Positions 21,583-33,727 of a stretch of DNA of 64,000 nt are shown piece by piece. The translations under genes and the position numbers were made by a program. This DNA is from Rhodocyclaceae bacterium. GTDB taxonomy: Bacteria > Pseudomonadota > Gammaproteobacteria > Burkholderiales > Rhodocyclaceae. Every line of letters begins with the position of its first letter. Position 1 is the first letter of the stretch. The notes beneath the pieces were generated by a model that did not search any database, was not told the DNA's origin, and saw only the letters and a list, made by a program, of their open reading frames with translations. Where the stretch lies: positions 124,001-188,000 of the forward strand of contig VMSX01000020.1 in the NCBI GenBank assembly GCA_013791905.1, given 5' to 3'.

Positions 21583-22374
21583 TTATTTTGGAGCCTCCAT
21601 CGGCATCCCTTCCTGTAGCGAAGTTATCTCTTTGATGGCTTTTTCCATAGCAGCTTGGTTGCCAGACTGCTGAGCCTTTTCAAGCTTCTTGCCAGCCTCC
21701 TCCATCCGTCGGCTCCACTCTTCAATCTTGGCCGCATCGAGCGTGGCTGAACCACGGGGTGTTTCAATTGAAATTTCACTCGTCGTTGCGCCCAGGCCAA
21801 TCGTCGGATCGCCACGAACAGCACTCAGGACCGTTCCGGCAATTACACCCACTACAACCGCAGAAATCACCAGCACGGCAGTGTAGGGCAACACCTTTGC
21901 CTGGGGCACTTTCATCAGAGTCGGAACCCCCAAGTAAAGCAAGTACAGGGAATAGAGTGCAGCCACCAGTGTCAAGATACCCAGCGCCGGAAACAGCCCA
22001 AAGATGCCACCCACCATTGCCGCTGTGCTGGCATAGGCCACCAATTTCAGAGCCATCAGCGAATTTTTCTGTCCGCCGAAGCCGGGTGCCAGCGCATCTG
22101 CGATCATTGCCACAATATAGACCGTCATAAGCACTAAGACATAACCCAGGATCATCTGGGTCAGACCGGTCATCATGGGAACCTTTATCGAAACACCAAC
22201 GGTGCTGAAGCCAATGAGTGACATACCTATAAACCCGGCAACCGCTTGGATGGCGGCGAGAATCATGATGTACTGGGTGTAAAGGGCCACTGTACTGGTC
22301 TCCTCGGCCTCAATGACTGACCAAGCAGATTTCGGCGTGAGCAAGATTTCCTTGACGCGTACGATGATATTCAT
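21583..22374 (-). CDS. Yip1-domain membrane protein
   Basis: 263 residues from ATG 22374, with AAGGGG five bases upstream; the frame also opens at GTG 22380. N-terminal MNIIVRVKEILLTPKSAWSV and VYIVAMIADALAPGFGG with five hydrophobic helices (about 30-55, 70-95, 110-130, 135-155, 165-190) match bacterial Yip1-like proteins (PF04893). The last 70 residues are a soluble, charged tail predicted as a coiled coil (WSRRMEEAGKKLEKAQQ, then MEKAIKEITSLQEGM). Function of bacterial members is unknown. Third gene in the interval between the duplicated blocks. Confidence 0.75.
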   Translation of the reverse strand: MNIIVRVKEILLTPKSAWSVIEAEETSTVALYTQYIMILAAIQAVAGFIGMSLIGFSTVGVSIKVPMMTGLTQMILGYVLVLMTVYIVAMIADALAPGFGGQKNSLMALKLVAYASTAAMVGGIFGLFPALGILTLVAALYSLYLLYLGVPTLMKVPQAKVLPYTAVLVISAVVVGVIAGTVLSAVRGDPTIGLGATTSEISIETPRGSATLDAAKIEEWSRRMEEAGKKLEKAQQSGNQAAMEKAIKEITSLQEGMPMEAPK

Positions 22375-22618
22375 AGCCACCCCTTAATGGATCGGGATAC
22401 TCAGCTACCCGCGATACTTCTGCGGGGAGCACCAGAATGCGAGACTGATCGTCATCGATAACGCTAAGATCAACATAAAACTCAAACGAACGGTCAATCA
22501 ATGCAATATGGATTATCGTAAAGAGTAAATAACTTTTCAAGCAGTTAATTTTTATTTTTCCAAACTAGACTCGGGCCGGCAAAATCGGTGTCTCCCTCCC
22601 ATATCCCTCCTAACCACA

Positions 22619-22946
22619 AATACCCCTGAAGATCCGTCAGGTATGCCTTCGGCAAAGACGTAGTAGTAGTGCCCTACGACCCGGCCTGGCCTATGCGTGG
22701 TTCATCAAGCGCGATGGCGCGGGTCGGTGCACCCATCATGTGCATTTTCTGGAACCGCAGTCACACTACTGGGAACGTCTGTTGTTTCGCGATTACCTGA
22801 TCGCGCATCCGCAACTTGCCAGGGAATATGCGGAAATCAAGCAGCGCGCGGCAGCCGCCCACGCCGCCGACCGTGCCGGCTTTGCGCGCGCCAAGGGGGA
22901 GTTCATCGAGCGCGTTACCGCGCTGGCGCAGAAAAGTTCGGCGTGA
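22619..22946 (+). pseudogene. Decayed grpB-like gene with internal deletion
   Basis: Matches the intact gene at 19761-20339 but has lost its start codon (AAATACCCC for ATGACACCC) and about 235 bp of the middle. The junction lies at CCGGCCTGGCC (22681-22691), a sequence that occurs twice in the intact copy (19824-19834 and 20059-20069), so the deletion probably arose by recombination between these 11-bp repeats. 235 is not a multiple of three, so the frame is broken as well. The 3' part (FRDYLIAHPQLAREYAEIKQ) remains readable. Confidence 0.85.
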
Positions 22947-22983
22947 CCTCAGGGAATCCCTTTTCGGGACTGGTGGGACGGCG
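22932..22983 (+). repeat. Dispersed repeat, long form (3' end of the decayed grpB copy)
   Basis: Half-site AAAAGTTCGGCG, then 26 extra bases (22944-22969, starting TGACCTCAGGGAATCCC), then half-site CTGGTGGGACGGCG. It occupies the same place in which the intact duplicate carries the short form. Confidence 0.85.
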
Positions 22984-22992
22984 TAAAGTGCG

Positions 22993-23271
22993 CTACGGTC
23001 GCTTTTGCGGCGTCTGTACGAAGATCTCGCCCTCTTTCACCAAGCCCAGTTCGTAGCGCGCGCGCTCTTCGATGGCTTCGTAACCTGTCTTGAGGTCGCG
23101 CACCTCGGCTTCATGCGAGGCGTTGCGCGCTTCCAGCGTCTGATTCACTTCGCGCTGGGCAGTAAGCTGGCGTTCCATCTCCTGCACCCGGAACCAGCCG
23201 CCCTTGCCGAACCACAGCGGATACTGCAGCGCAGCCAGCAGGACGACCAGCAGCCAGGTCGGCCATTTCAT
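22993..23271 (-). CDS. ftsB: Cell division protein FtsB
   Basis: 92 residues from ATG 23271 ([20 protein letters not shown]). A short cytoplasmic N-terminus, one transmembrane helix (about 4-20), then a periplasmic coiled coil ([20 protein letters not shown]) and the conserved [13 protein letters not shown] end. It joins FtsL and FtsQ in the divisome. Downstream of eno on the same strand, the standard arrangement in proteobacteria. An upstream in-frame extension is part of a hairpin repeat and not translated, in my view. Confidence 0.92.
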   Translation of the reverse strand: MKWPTWLLVVLLAALQYPLWFGKGGWFRVQEMERQLTAQREVNQTLEARNASHEAEVRDLKTGYEAIEERARYELGLVKEGEIFVQTPQKRP

Positions 23272-23290
23272 CAGCGCACAGACAGAAACA

Positions 23291-23321
23291 GCCTTGCCGC
23301 CGGGCCGCCCCAAGGCAAGGC
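23291..23321 (-). repeat. Conserved-loop hairpin upstream of ftsB
   Basis: 8-bp perfect stem GCCTTGCC/GGCAAGGC enclosing the 15-nt loop TTGGGGCGGCCCGGC (minus-strand sense). The same loop appears in three other hairpins with unrelated stems. A G/C-rich inverted repeat (about 23400-23435) lies further upstream toward eno. Confidence 0.75.
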
Positions 23322-23443
23322 GTCACGCGGCGCCAGCCGCATCCCGCACAACAATCGCCACGGAGTCACCCATAATAGTCGAGCGCAGCGAGCAACAGTC
23401 ACCCCCCTTCCCCGGGAAGGGGGGGTGGGGGGGATAGGGGCCA

Positions 23444-24748
<1,305 letters not shown>

Positions 24749-25038
24749 TCAGCAAGCTTCGACCAGCAACATGTCGAAGGACGATACGCCGGCGCGCACA
24801 GCGCGGGCGGCGAGGTATTCGGGAGAGTCATAAAAACTGCGCGCCTGTTCCAGCGCGGGAAATTCGACAACCACCAGCCGCTGCGGCCGCCAGTCGCCTT
24901 CCAGCACCTGATACTCGCCGCCGCGCACCAGATAGCGTCCACCGTAGTTCGCCACCGCCACTTGGGCAAGTTCGCGATAACGCTGCATCGCCTGCGGATC
25001 GGACGACTTGGCATCGACGATCAGGTAGGCCGGCTTGC

Positions 25039-25042
<4 letters not shown>
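24749..25042 (-). CDS. DUF1330 family protein
   Basis: 97 residues. No ATG is available; the GTG at 25042 overlaps the kdsA stop (GTGA) and gives [20 protein letters not shown], the normal beginning of the family. Residues 50-75 ([20 protein letters not shown]) and the C-terminal [11 protein letters not shown] are typical. The fold is a dimeric ferredoxin-like alpha/beta barrel; function is not known. Translationally coupled between kdsA and eno. Confidence 0.85.
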
Positions 25043-27554
<2,512 letters not shown>

Positions 27555-28118
27555 CTAAAAACCCTTGCGGCGAATTTCTGGCCAAGCCCGGCTCAGGTAA
27601 TACCCCATCGACCAGACCGTCAGCGCAGCCGCCAGCCAGAGCAACCAGTAGCCCAACTGCGCAACCGGCACGGGGCCGAGCGGCTCGTAGTAGAGCAAAA
27701 GGGGTATGGCCACCATCTGGGCTGTCGTCTTCAGCTTGCCGACCAATGAAACCGCTACGCTCTTCGCCGCCCCGATCTGCGCCATCCACTCGCGCAGCGC
27801 GGAAATGGCAATTTCGCGGCCGACGATGATGAAGGCGACCACAGCATCGGCTCGGTCAAGTTCGACCAGCATCACAACGGCGGCGGCAACCATCAGTTTG
27901 TCGGCCACCGGGTCGAGAAAAGCGCCAAAGGCGGAGGTCTGGCCAAGCTTGCGCGCCAGCCAACCATCGAACCAGTCAGTGAGGGCCGCCACGACAAAAG
28001 CGCTGGTGGCAATCAGGTTCTTTTCGTAGGCCGTCAATGGCGCGTAAAACACGCCAATCACCAGCGGAATCAACAGGATGCGTGTCCAGGTCAGCAGATT
28101 TGGAATATTGAGGGGCAT
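27555..28118 (-). CDS. pgsA: CDP-diacylglycerol-glycerol-3-phosphate phosphatidyltransferase
   Basis: 187 residues with four to five membrane helices; makes phosphatidylglycerol phosphate. The CDP-alcohol phosphotransferase signature is complete: DGWLARKLGQ, then GAFLDPVADK, placing the four catalytic Asp residues. N-terminal MPLNIPNLLTWTRILLIPLV is typical. 25 bp downstream of uvrC on the same strand, the usual uvrC-pgsA order. Confidence 0.96.
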   Translation of the reverse strand: MPLNIPNLLTWTRILLIPLVIGVFYAPLTAYEKNLIATSAFVVAALTDWFDGWLARKLGQTSAFGAFLDPVADKLMVAAAVVMLVELDRADAVVAFIIVGREIAISALREWMAQIGAAKSVAVSLVGKLKTTAQMVAIPLLLYYEPLGPVPVAQLGYWLLWLAAALTVWSMGYYLSRAWPEIRRKGF

Positions 28119-28143
28119 GAATTAGAGTCTGTTGAGTAGGCTC

Positions 28144-29928
28144 TTAGTGCAATTGTTTGTGAATTGCCGCGGCCAGCGCACGGCTGATGCCATCGACACG
28201 GCAAAGATCATCGACCGTCGCCGCCTTGACCCCATCCAGCCCGCCAAAATGCGCCAGCAACTTTCTGCGCCGTGTTGGCCCGATGCCCGCAACATCCTCC
28301 AGCGCCGAACGGCCGCGCACCTTGGCACGCCGCGCACGGTGCCCAACGATGGCGAAACGGTGCGCCTCGTCGCGAATTTCCTGAATCAGGTGAAAACCGG
28401 CATTGTCCATGGCCAATTGTAGCGGCTCGGCACGTTTATGCAGGAAGAGAGTTTCGCGGCCGGGCCGGCGCTCCTCGCCCTTGGCCACGCCGACGCTGGC
28501 CAGATAGTCGAGCCCGAGTTCGGCAAACACCTCGCGCGCCACGCCGTGCTGCCCCTTGCCGCCATCGATCAGCACCAGATCGGGGGCCACGGTTTCTCCA
28601 GTGGCAACTTTCTCATAGCGCCGCGTCAGCGCCTGGCGCATCGCGGCATAGTCGTCCCCCGGCTGAATGCCGGCGATGTTGAAGCGCCGGTAATCGCCCT
28701 TCTTCATTGCCCCATCGACGCAGACCACGCAGGACGCCACCGTGCCTTCGCCCATGGTGTGACTGATATCGAAGCATTCGATGCGGTGCGGGGGCTCCGG
28801 CAGGTCGAGTGCCGCGCGCAAGGCCTCCAGCCGCCCGCTCGCGCGGCTCTTGGCCTGACGCCGCGCCGTGACGGCGAGCCGGGCATTGTTCAGTGCCATT
28901 TCCAGCCAGGCGCGCTCCATTTCGTTCTTCGGCGGGCTACCGTGCAAGCTTTCAGGCAGATCTTGCAGCGGCCACGGGTCAAGAATCAGCCGGGAAGGCA
29001 CCGGCTGCTCGACATAGTGCTGGGCAAGAAAGGCGGTCAGACCTTCAGCACTTTCCGCCGCCAGACTGGCCTGGGGGAAATACGCCCGATCGCCCAAGTG
29101 CAGGCCACCGCGCACCATGGCCAGATTGACGCACAGTTCACCGCGTTCGACGACGCCGACGACAATGTCGACATCGGCGTCCGTCGTCGAGCTCACGTAC
29201 TGGCGGTGCAACACCGCCTGCAAGGCCTTGATCTGATCGCGCAGGACAGCCGCCTGCTCAAAATGCAGCGCCGCCGCCTCGTCCGCCATCTGTCGGGTCA
29301 GATTATCGATGACTTCTGAGTGGCGCCCCTTGAGGAACAGTTCGGCCAGTCGCACATCCGCGGCGTAATCCGCTGCCGCGATCAACCCGACGCAGGGCGC
29401 CTTGCAACGCCTGATCTGGTGCATCAGGCAGGGCCGCGAACGGTGCGCGAAAACGGCCTCCTCGCAGGTGCGCAGCAGGAAGGTTTTCTGGATCAGCTGG
29501 ATGCTTTCGCGCACCGCCAGACCGCTGGGAAAAGGCCCGAAATAGCACGACTTTTTCTCGAAGGCGCCACGATGATAAAAGAGCCGGGGGAACTCGCCGC
29601 CAGACAAGCCGATGTAAGGATAGGACTTGTCGTCGCGGAACAGAATGTTGTACTTCGGCGCGAGCTTCTTGATCAGCGTGTTTTCCAGAATCAGTGCCTC
29701 GGCCTCGGAGCGTGTCGCCGTGGTTTCCATGGCGGCAACCTGTTGCAGCATCAGGACGATGCGCGGACTGTGGCCGGCCTTCTGGAAGTATGAGGACACC
29801 CGCTTCCTGAGATTTTTCGCCTTGCCGACATACAACACCGCGCCATCCGCCGCAAGCATGCGATAGACGCCCGGTGCATCGGTCAAGGTGGCGAGAAAGG
29901 CCTCGCTGTCAAAAATTGCTTCAGACAT
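28144..29928 (-). CDS. uvrC: Excinuclease ABC subunit C
   Basis: 594 residues; makes both incisions in nucleotide excision repair. The GIY-YIG domain (about 15-95: GVYRMLAADGAVLYVGKAKN), UVR motif (about 200-235), C-terminal RNase H-like endonuclease (VLIDGGKGQHG) and two helix-hairpin-helices (VAGIGPTRRRKLLAHFGGLD) are all present. ATG 29928 has no Shine-Dalgarno: the bases just upstream are a copy of the 25-bp dispersed repeat. Divergent from earP. Confidence 0.97.
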   Translation of the reverse strand: MSEAIFDSEAFLATLTDAPGVYRMLAADGAVLYVGKAKNLRKRVSSYFQKAGHSPRIVLMLQQVAAMETTATRSEAEALILENTLIKKLAPKYNILFRDDKSYPYIGLSGGEFPRLFYHRGAFEKKSCYFGPFPSGLAVRESIQLIQKTFLLRTCEEAVFAHRSRPCLMHQIRRCKAPCVGLIAAADYAADVRLAELFLKGRHSEVIDNLTRQMADEAAALHFEQAAVLRDQIKALQAVLHRQYVSSTTDADVDIVVGVVERGELCVNLAMVRGGLHLGDRAYFPQASLAAESAEGLTAFLAQHYVEQPVPSRLILDPWPLQDLPESLHGSPPKNEMERAWLEMALNNARLAVTARRQAKSRASGRLEALRAALDLPEPPHRIECFDISHTMGEGTVASCVVCVDGAMKKGDYRRFNIAGIQPGDDYAAMRQALTRRYEKVATGETVAPDLVLIDGGKGQHGVAREVFAELGLDYLASVGVAKGEERRPGRETLFLHKRAEPLQLAMDNAGFHLIQEIRDEAHRFAIVGHRARRAKVRGRSALEDVAGIGPTRRRKLLAHFGGLDGVKAATVDDLCRVDGISRALAAAIHKQLH

Positions 29929-29929
29929 A

Positions 29930-29954
29930 AAAAGTCGGCGCTGGTGAAACGGCG
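29930..29954 (+). repeat. Dispersed 25-bp repeat, copy 5 (immediately upstream of uvrC start)
   Basis: AAAAGTCGGCG then CTGGTGAAACGGCG; two changes from consensus. It ends one base before the uvrC ATG and fills the place where the ribosome-binding site should be. It also lies 30 bp upstream of the divergent earP start. Confidence 0.85.
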
Positions 29955-29984
29955 TTTATCTGCGGGTCAGGATAGGATAGCGCC

Positions 29985-31115
29985 ATGTCATCCGATCTCA
30001 ACCCCTCCTGCGACATTTTCTGCGCCGTCATCGACAATCTGGGCGATGCCGGCGTGTGCTGGCGTCTGGCGCGGCAACTGGCACGGGAACATGGCTGGCG
30101 CGTCCGGCTGTGGATCGACGATCCGTCCCCGCTGGAAAAGCTGGCTCCCGACCGACAGACGATTCCCGTCGAGGTGCAGCGCTGGCAGGGCGATCTTCCG
30201 GCAATCCAGCCTGCGAATGTTGTGATTGAAGCCTTTGCCTGCGAGTTGCCGGCTGCCTACCTTGCGGCCATGGCCGCCCGGCCACGGCCACCGGTGTGGC
30301 TGAATCTGGAATACCTCTCTGCCGAGGAGTGGGTAGCCGGTTGCCACGCGCTGCCGTCGCCGCATCCGCGCTTGCCGCTGACCAAATATTTCTTCTTTCC
30401 CGGTTTCGTCCACGGCACGGGCGGACTGTTGCGCGAACGCGATTTCGCCACTCATTGCGCCGCACCCCGTGCGGGGCACTTCGTCCCGCCAGTCCCGAAA
30501 AATGGATTTCACGAGGTCACGTCGACTTTGGGCGAAGCGCTCGAAATATCGCTGTTCTGTTACAACAACCCGGCGTTGCCCGCATTGCTTAAGACCTGGC
30601 GCGATGGCAAAGAGTTGGTGCGCTGCCGGGTTGCCGACGGCCTGCCCCGCCAGCAGGTCGAAGACTGGCTGGGCGAGTCATTCCCCACCGGATGCCAACA
30701 TTTGCGCGGCGCGCTCGAATTGCATGCCCAGCCATTTCTGCCGCAGGATGGATACGACCAACTGTTGGCTGCCAGCCAGCTCAATTTCGTACGTGGCGAG
30801 GATTCACTGGTGCGCGCCCAGTGGGTAGAGCGTCCCTTTGTCTGGCAGGCCTATCGACAAGTCAATGGAGCACACCACGCCAAGCTAGATGCCTTGCTGG
30901 ATCGCTACTGCAGCGCCCTCGAAGCAGGGACCGCAGCTGCCACGCGCGCCTTCTGGCGGGCATGGAACGGTCAGGGCGAGATTGCCTCCGGCTGGCCGGC
31001 ATTCCGTGCAGCTTTGCCGGCACTTAAAGCTCATGCACCAAGCTGGGCACGGCAAATCACGGCGCATGGCGATCTGGCGACAAATCTGGTCAAGTTCTGC
31101 CAGTCAAAGCTATAA
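29985..31115 (+). CDS. earP: EF-P arginine rhamnosyltransferase EarP
   Basis: 376 residues. Transfers rhamnose from dTDP-rhamnose to Arg32 of EF-P so that ribosomes pass polyproline stretches. GT-B fold; N-terminal FCAVIDNLGDAGVCWRLARQ carries the conserved Asp, and FVRGEDSLVRAQWVERPFVW the nucleotide-sugar site. Directly upstream of efp. Residues about 165-182 (beginning VPPVPKNGFHEVTST) are encoded by a long-form copy of the dispersed repeat, in frame, between GFVHGTGGLLRERDF and LGEALEISLFCYN. Confidence 0.95.
   Translation: MSSDLNPSCDIFCAVIDNLGDAGVCWRLARQLAREHGWRVRLWIDDPSPLEKLAPDRQTIPVEVQRWQGDLPAIQPANVVIEAFACELPAAYLAAMAARPRPPVWLNLEYLSAEEWVAGCHALPSPHPRLPLTKYFFFPGFVHGTGGLLRERDFATHCAAPRAGHFVPPVPKNGFHEVTSTLGEALEISLFCYNNPALPALLKTWRDGKELVRCRVADGLPRQQVEDWLGESFPTGCQHLRGALELHAQPFLPQDGYDQLLAASQLNFVRGEDSLVRAQWVERPFVWQAYRQVNGAHHAKLDALLDRYCSALEAGTAAATRAFWRAWNGQGEIASGWPAFRAALPALKAHAPSWARQITAHGDLATNLVKFCQSKL
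30479..30530 (-). repeat. Dispersed repeat, long form (inside earP)
   Basis: Minus-strand sense: half-site CAAAGTCGACG, 27 extra bases (beginning TGACCTCGTGAAATCC, ending CGGGA), half-site CTGGCGGGACGAAG. Matches the long form at 22932-22983 over its whole length with a handful of changes. Open in the earP frame. Confidence 0.8.
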
Positions 31116-31149
31116 TGCCGGGTTTCCCTTTTCCGCCCCCTAATTCATT

Positions 31150-31710
31150 ATGAAAACTGCACAAGAACTCCGCGTCGGCAACGTCATCATGGTCGGCAAC
31201 GATCCGCTCGTCGTCCAAAAGGCCGAATACACCAAAGGTGGCCGCAGCTCTGCTGTCGTCAAGTTCAAGTTCAAGAACCTGCTCACCGATGCCCCGTCCG
31301 AGGCCATCTACAAGGCCGACGACAAGTTCGAGCAGGTCGTGCCCGAGCGCAAGGAATGCACCTACTCCTACTTCGCCGACCCGCTGTATGTCTTCATGGA
31401 CGCCGAATACCACCAGTATGAGGTCGAAGCAGAGAACATGGCCGATGCCATTCCCTACATCGAGGACGGCATGGCCGTCGAGGTCGTGTTCTTCGAAGAC
31501 AAGGCGATTTCGGTCGAAATGCCCAACAGCGTGGTGCGCGAGGTTGAATACACCGAACCTGCCGTCAAAGGCGACACTTCCGGCAAAGTGCTCAAGCCGG
31601 CCAAGATCAAGCCCTCCGGCCTGGAAGTGATGGTGCCGATCTTTGTTGCCACCGGCGACAAGATCGAAATCGACACCCGCACCGGCGAATACAAGGGCCG
31701 CGTCAAGTAA
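31150..31710 (+). CDS. efp: Translation elongation factor P
   Basis: 186 residues; binds ribosomes stalled on polyproline motifs. The modification loop is TKGGRSSA with Arg at exactly position 32, the residue rhamnosylated by EarP, and not Lys as in the EpmA-type EF-P; this agrees with the adjacent earP. Three domains, the last ending [15 protein letters not shown]. Located 34 bp downstream of earP. Confidence 0.98.
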   Translation: MKTAQELRVGNVIMVGNDPLVVQKAEYTKGGRSSAVVKFKFKNLLTDAPSEAIYKADDKFEQVVPERKECTYSYFADPLYVFMDAEYHQYEVEAENMADAIPYIEDGMAVEVVFFEDKAISVEMPNSVVREVEYTEPAVKGDTSGKVLKPAKIKPSGLEVMVPIFVATGDKIEIDTRTGEYKGRVK

Positions 31711-31718
31711 ACCATGGT

Positions 31719-31746
31719 CCTGCCTCGCACACCGTTGCGGGGCAGG
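31719..31746 (+). terminator. Hairpin downstream of efp
   Basis: CCTGCCTCGCA and TGCGGGGCAGG form an 11-bp stem (one G-T pair) around a 6-nt loop, 8 bp after the efp stop. No T-run follows, so it may be a weak terminator or a 3' end-stabilising structure. Confidence 0.45.
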
Positions 31747-31886
31747 TGCCTTCCAGCCTGGATCGCCTCCGCCACCGTATTGACTTGAGCCGCGAGGCCA
31801 AGGATACTCAATACGTACTGCATGAAATGTTCATGCCTTGATCACGACTTGGACAACCAGACCAAGTCTCACAGCGGAGGAACATC

Positions 31887-32318
31887 ATGAAGACGATAAA
31901 AGAAATCCTGGCCGAGAAGACCAAGCCGATTGCCACATTGGGTCCGGGCAATACGGTGCAAGACGCCATAGACTTGATGATGGCGCGCGATATCGGGGCG
32001 GTCCTGATTGTTGATGGCACCAAGCTGATCGGCATCTTCACCGAACGCGACTGTCTGCATAAAGTCACCGCGCCCGGACTCAACCCGCGCGAAGTACCCG
32101 TACAGCAAGTCATGACCGCGAAAGTACGCTTCGTCGCTCCTGACCTGGAAGTCTCGCAGGGACTCGCACTGATGACCGAGCGCTTCTTCCGCCATCTGCC
32201 GGTGCTCGACGAGCAGCAGAATCTGATCGGCATAGTTTCGATCGGCGACCTCGTCAAGGCGAAAATCTCCGAGCAGGATTTCATCATCGAGCAGATGGAA
32301 CGCTACATCGCCACCTGA
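31887..32318 (+). CDS. Two-CBS-domain protein
   Basis: 143 residues, cytoplasmic. Two CBS motifs: residues about 10-65 (VQDAIDLMMARDIGAVLIVD, GIFTERDC) and 72-135 (VSQGLALMTERFFRHLPVLD, GIVSIGDLVK). Such pairs bind adenosine nucleotides and act as energy sensors; partner unknown. ATG preceded by CGGAGGAACATC, a strong ribosome-binding site. Separate from efp by 176 bp, convergent with nagZ. Confidence 0.9.
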   Translation: MKTIKEILAEKTKPIATLGPGNTVQDAIDLMMARDIGAVLIVDGTKLIGIFTERDCLHKVTAPGLNPREVPVQQVMTAKVRFVAPDLEVSQGLALMTERFFRHLPVLDEQQNLIGIVSIGDLVKAKISEQDFIIEQMERYIAT

Positions 32319-32333
32319 CATTCGCCGGGAAAC

Positions 32334-33341
32334 TCAAGCCAGCTTACGACAGGCTTCCCGCCCGGCGATACATAGCGGCAGCGTATCGATCGGACCGATT
32401 TCATCGAGCGGCAGCAGTCGGGCAATCCGCGCACTGCGTGCCGCATCGAGTTCTGGCTGCCAGCCTTGCAACAGCTCCCCAACGGTGTCAGGCCTGTTGC
32501 ACACCGGCAACATGTCGCAACCCGCAGCCCAGGCCGCTTGAGCGCGGTCGACGATGCCGCCAGCCACGCTTGCACCTTCCATCGACAGGTCATCGCTGAA
32601 AATTACGCCGGCGTGTCCGAACTCGTGGCGCAGTTTGTCGATCCAGACCGGTGAAAACCCGGCGGGACGATGATCGACCTGCGGATAGATCACATGCGCG
32701 GGCATCACGGCGTCGAGCCTTAATTTTCGGTAGGGTAGCAGATCGTCAGCCATCTCCTCCAGTATCCGCTCATCGACCGGAATAGCCAGATGGGAGTCCG
32801 CCGTTACATGGCCATGCCCGGGAAAATGCTTGCCGCAACAGGCCATGCCCGCTACGCGCAAGCCATCGATCAAGGCGCCGGCCAGTTCGATCACCGCCTG
32901 CGGAGAACGATGGAAGGCGCGGTCGCCGATCACGCCGCTGATACCGTAATCGAGATCAAGCACCGGAGTGAAGGACAGATCGACACCGCAGGCCCGCAAT
33001 TCCGCTGCCAGCGTGAAACCAATCGCCTGTGCGCCGACTGTCGCGGCGGCGGCATCACGGTCCCACCACTCGCCGAGTTTGCGCATCGGCGGAATGCGCG
33101 TAAAGCCCGCGCGGCAACGCTGCACCCTGCCCCCTTCATGGTCGATGGCAATCAGCAAACGTGGCGTGCGCAGCGCATGAATTTCGTCGCACAAGGCGGA
33201 CAACTGCGCCAGATCGCAGTAATTGCGGGAAAACAGGATTACGCCACCCACCAAGCGGTGGCGCAAGCGCTCCTTTTCCAGATCGCCCACGGCCGTACCG
33301 GCCAAGTCAATCATCAACGGACCGTAGGGAAACGCGTTCAC
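32334..33341 (-). CDS. nagZ: Beta-N-acetylhexosaminidase (NagZ)
   Basis: 335 residues; removes GlcNAc from 1,6-anhydro-muropeptides in peptidoglycan recycling, cytoplasmic. GH3 motifs: GRVQRCRAGFTRIPPM, ACCGKHFPGHGHVTADSH (His of the loop acid/base) and FSDDLSMEGASV (nucleophile Asp). The start is taken as the GTG at 33341 that overlaps the acpS stop (GTGA); ATG 33314 (MIDLAGTAVG) is the alternative. Last gene of the long minus-strand run. Confidence 0.93.
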   Translation of the reverse strand: MNAFPYGPLMIDLAGTAVGDLEKERLRHRLVGGVILFSRNYCDLAQLSALCDEIHALRTPRLLIAIDHEGGRVQRCRAGFTRIPPMRKLGEWWDRDAAAATVGAQAIGFTLAAELRACGVDLSFTPVLDLDYGISGVIGDRAFHRSPQAVIELAGALIDGLRVAGMACCGKHFPGHGHVTADSHLAIPVDERILEEMADDLLPYRKLRLDAVMPAHVIYPQVDHRPAGFSPVWIDKLRHEFGHAGVIFSDDLSMEGASVAGGIVDRAQAAWAAGCDMLPVCNRPDTVGELLQGWQPELDAARSARIARLLPLDEIGPIDTLPLCIAGREACRKLA

Positions 33342-33727
33342 GCCTGCTCCGGCAATTGCTCGACAACGACGAAAGCCAGCGCCTGACCTGCTTCGTCGCT
33401 GAGCGAAAGATGGGCGACCAGCCGACACTCCTGCATCCAGTCAGCCAATTCTGGTGCAAAGGCAAATGCGGGCTTGCCAAGATCGTCATGAGTTACGGCT
33501 ATCGCTGGCAACAGAACGGGAGTACGAATCCCCGTACCCAACGCCTTGCCGAGCGCCTCTTTGGCGGCAAAACGCTTGGCCAGGAAACGGCCGGGCTCGG
33601 GGTGACCCCGGCAGTCACTCCGTTCTTCGGGCGCCAGAATTTTCTCCATGGCCCGCTCGCCATGGCGCTGCCAAAGCGCCTGGGTACGTTCGATGGCCAC
33701 CAGATCGGTGCCGATGCCAAAAATCAT
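33338..33727 (-). CDS. acpS: Holo-[acyl-carrier-protein] synthase
   Basis: 129 residues; transfers phosphopantetheine from coenzyme A to Ser of ACP (acpP lies 16 kb away). Begins [19 protein letters not shown], with the metal-binding Asp, and has FLAKRFAAKEALGKALGTG. ATG overlaps the pdxJ stop by one base and its own stop overlaps the nagZ GTG, so the three genes are coupled. Confidence 0.97.
   Translation of the reverse strand: MIFGIGTDLVAIERTQALWQRHGERAMEKILAPEERSDCRGHPEPGRFLAKRFAAKEALGKALGTGIRTPVLLPAIAVTHDDLGKPAFAFAPELADWMQECRLVAHLSLSDEAGQALAFVVVEQLPEQA

Larger units (their letters stand above)
22569..23050. repeat. Duplicated block, copy A' (decayed grpB plus intact ftsB end)
   Basis: Starts with GACTCGGGCCGGCAAAATCG as copy A does, then the broken grpB-like gene and the true 3' end of ftsB. 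The two blocks stand in direct orientation about 2.9 kb apart. Confidence 0.75.
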
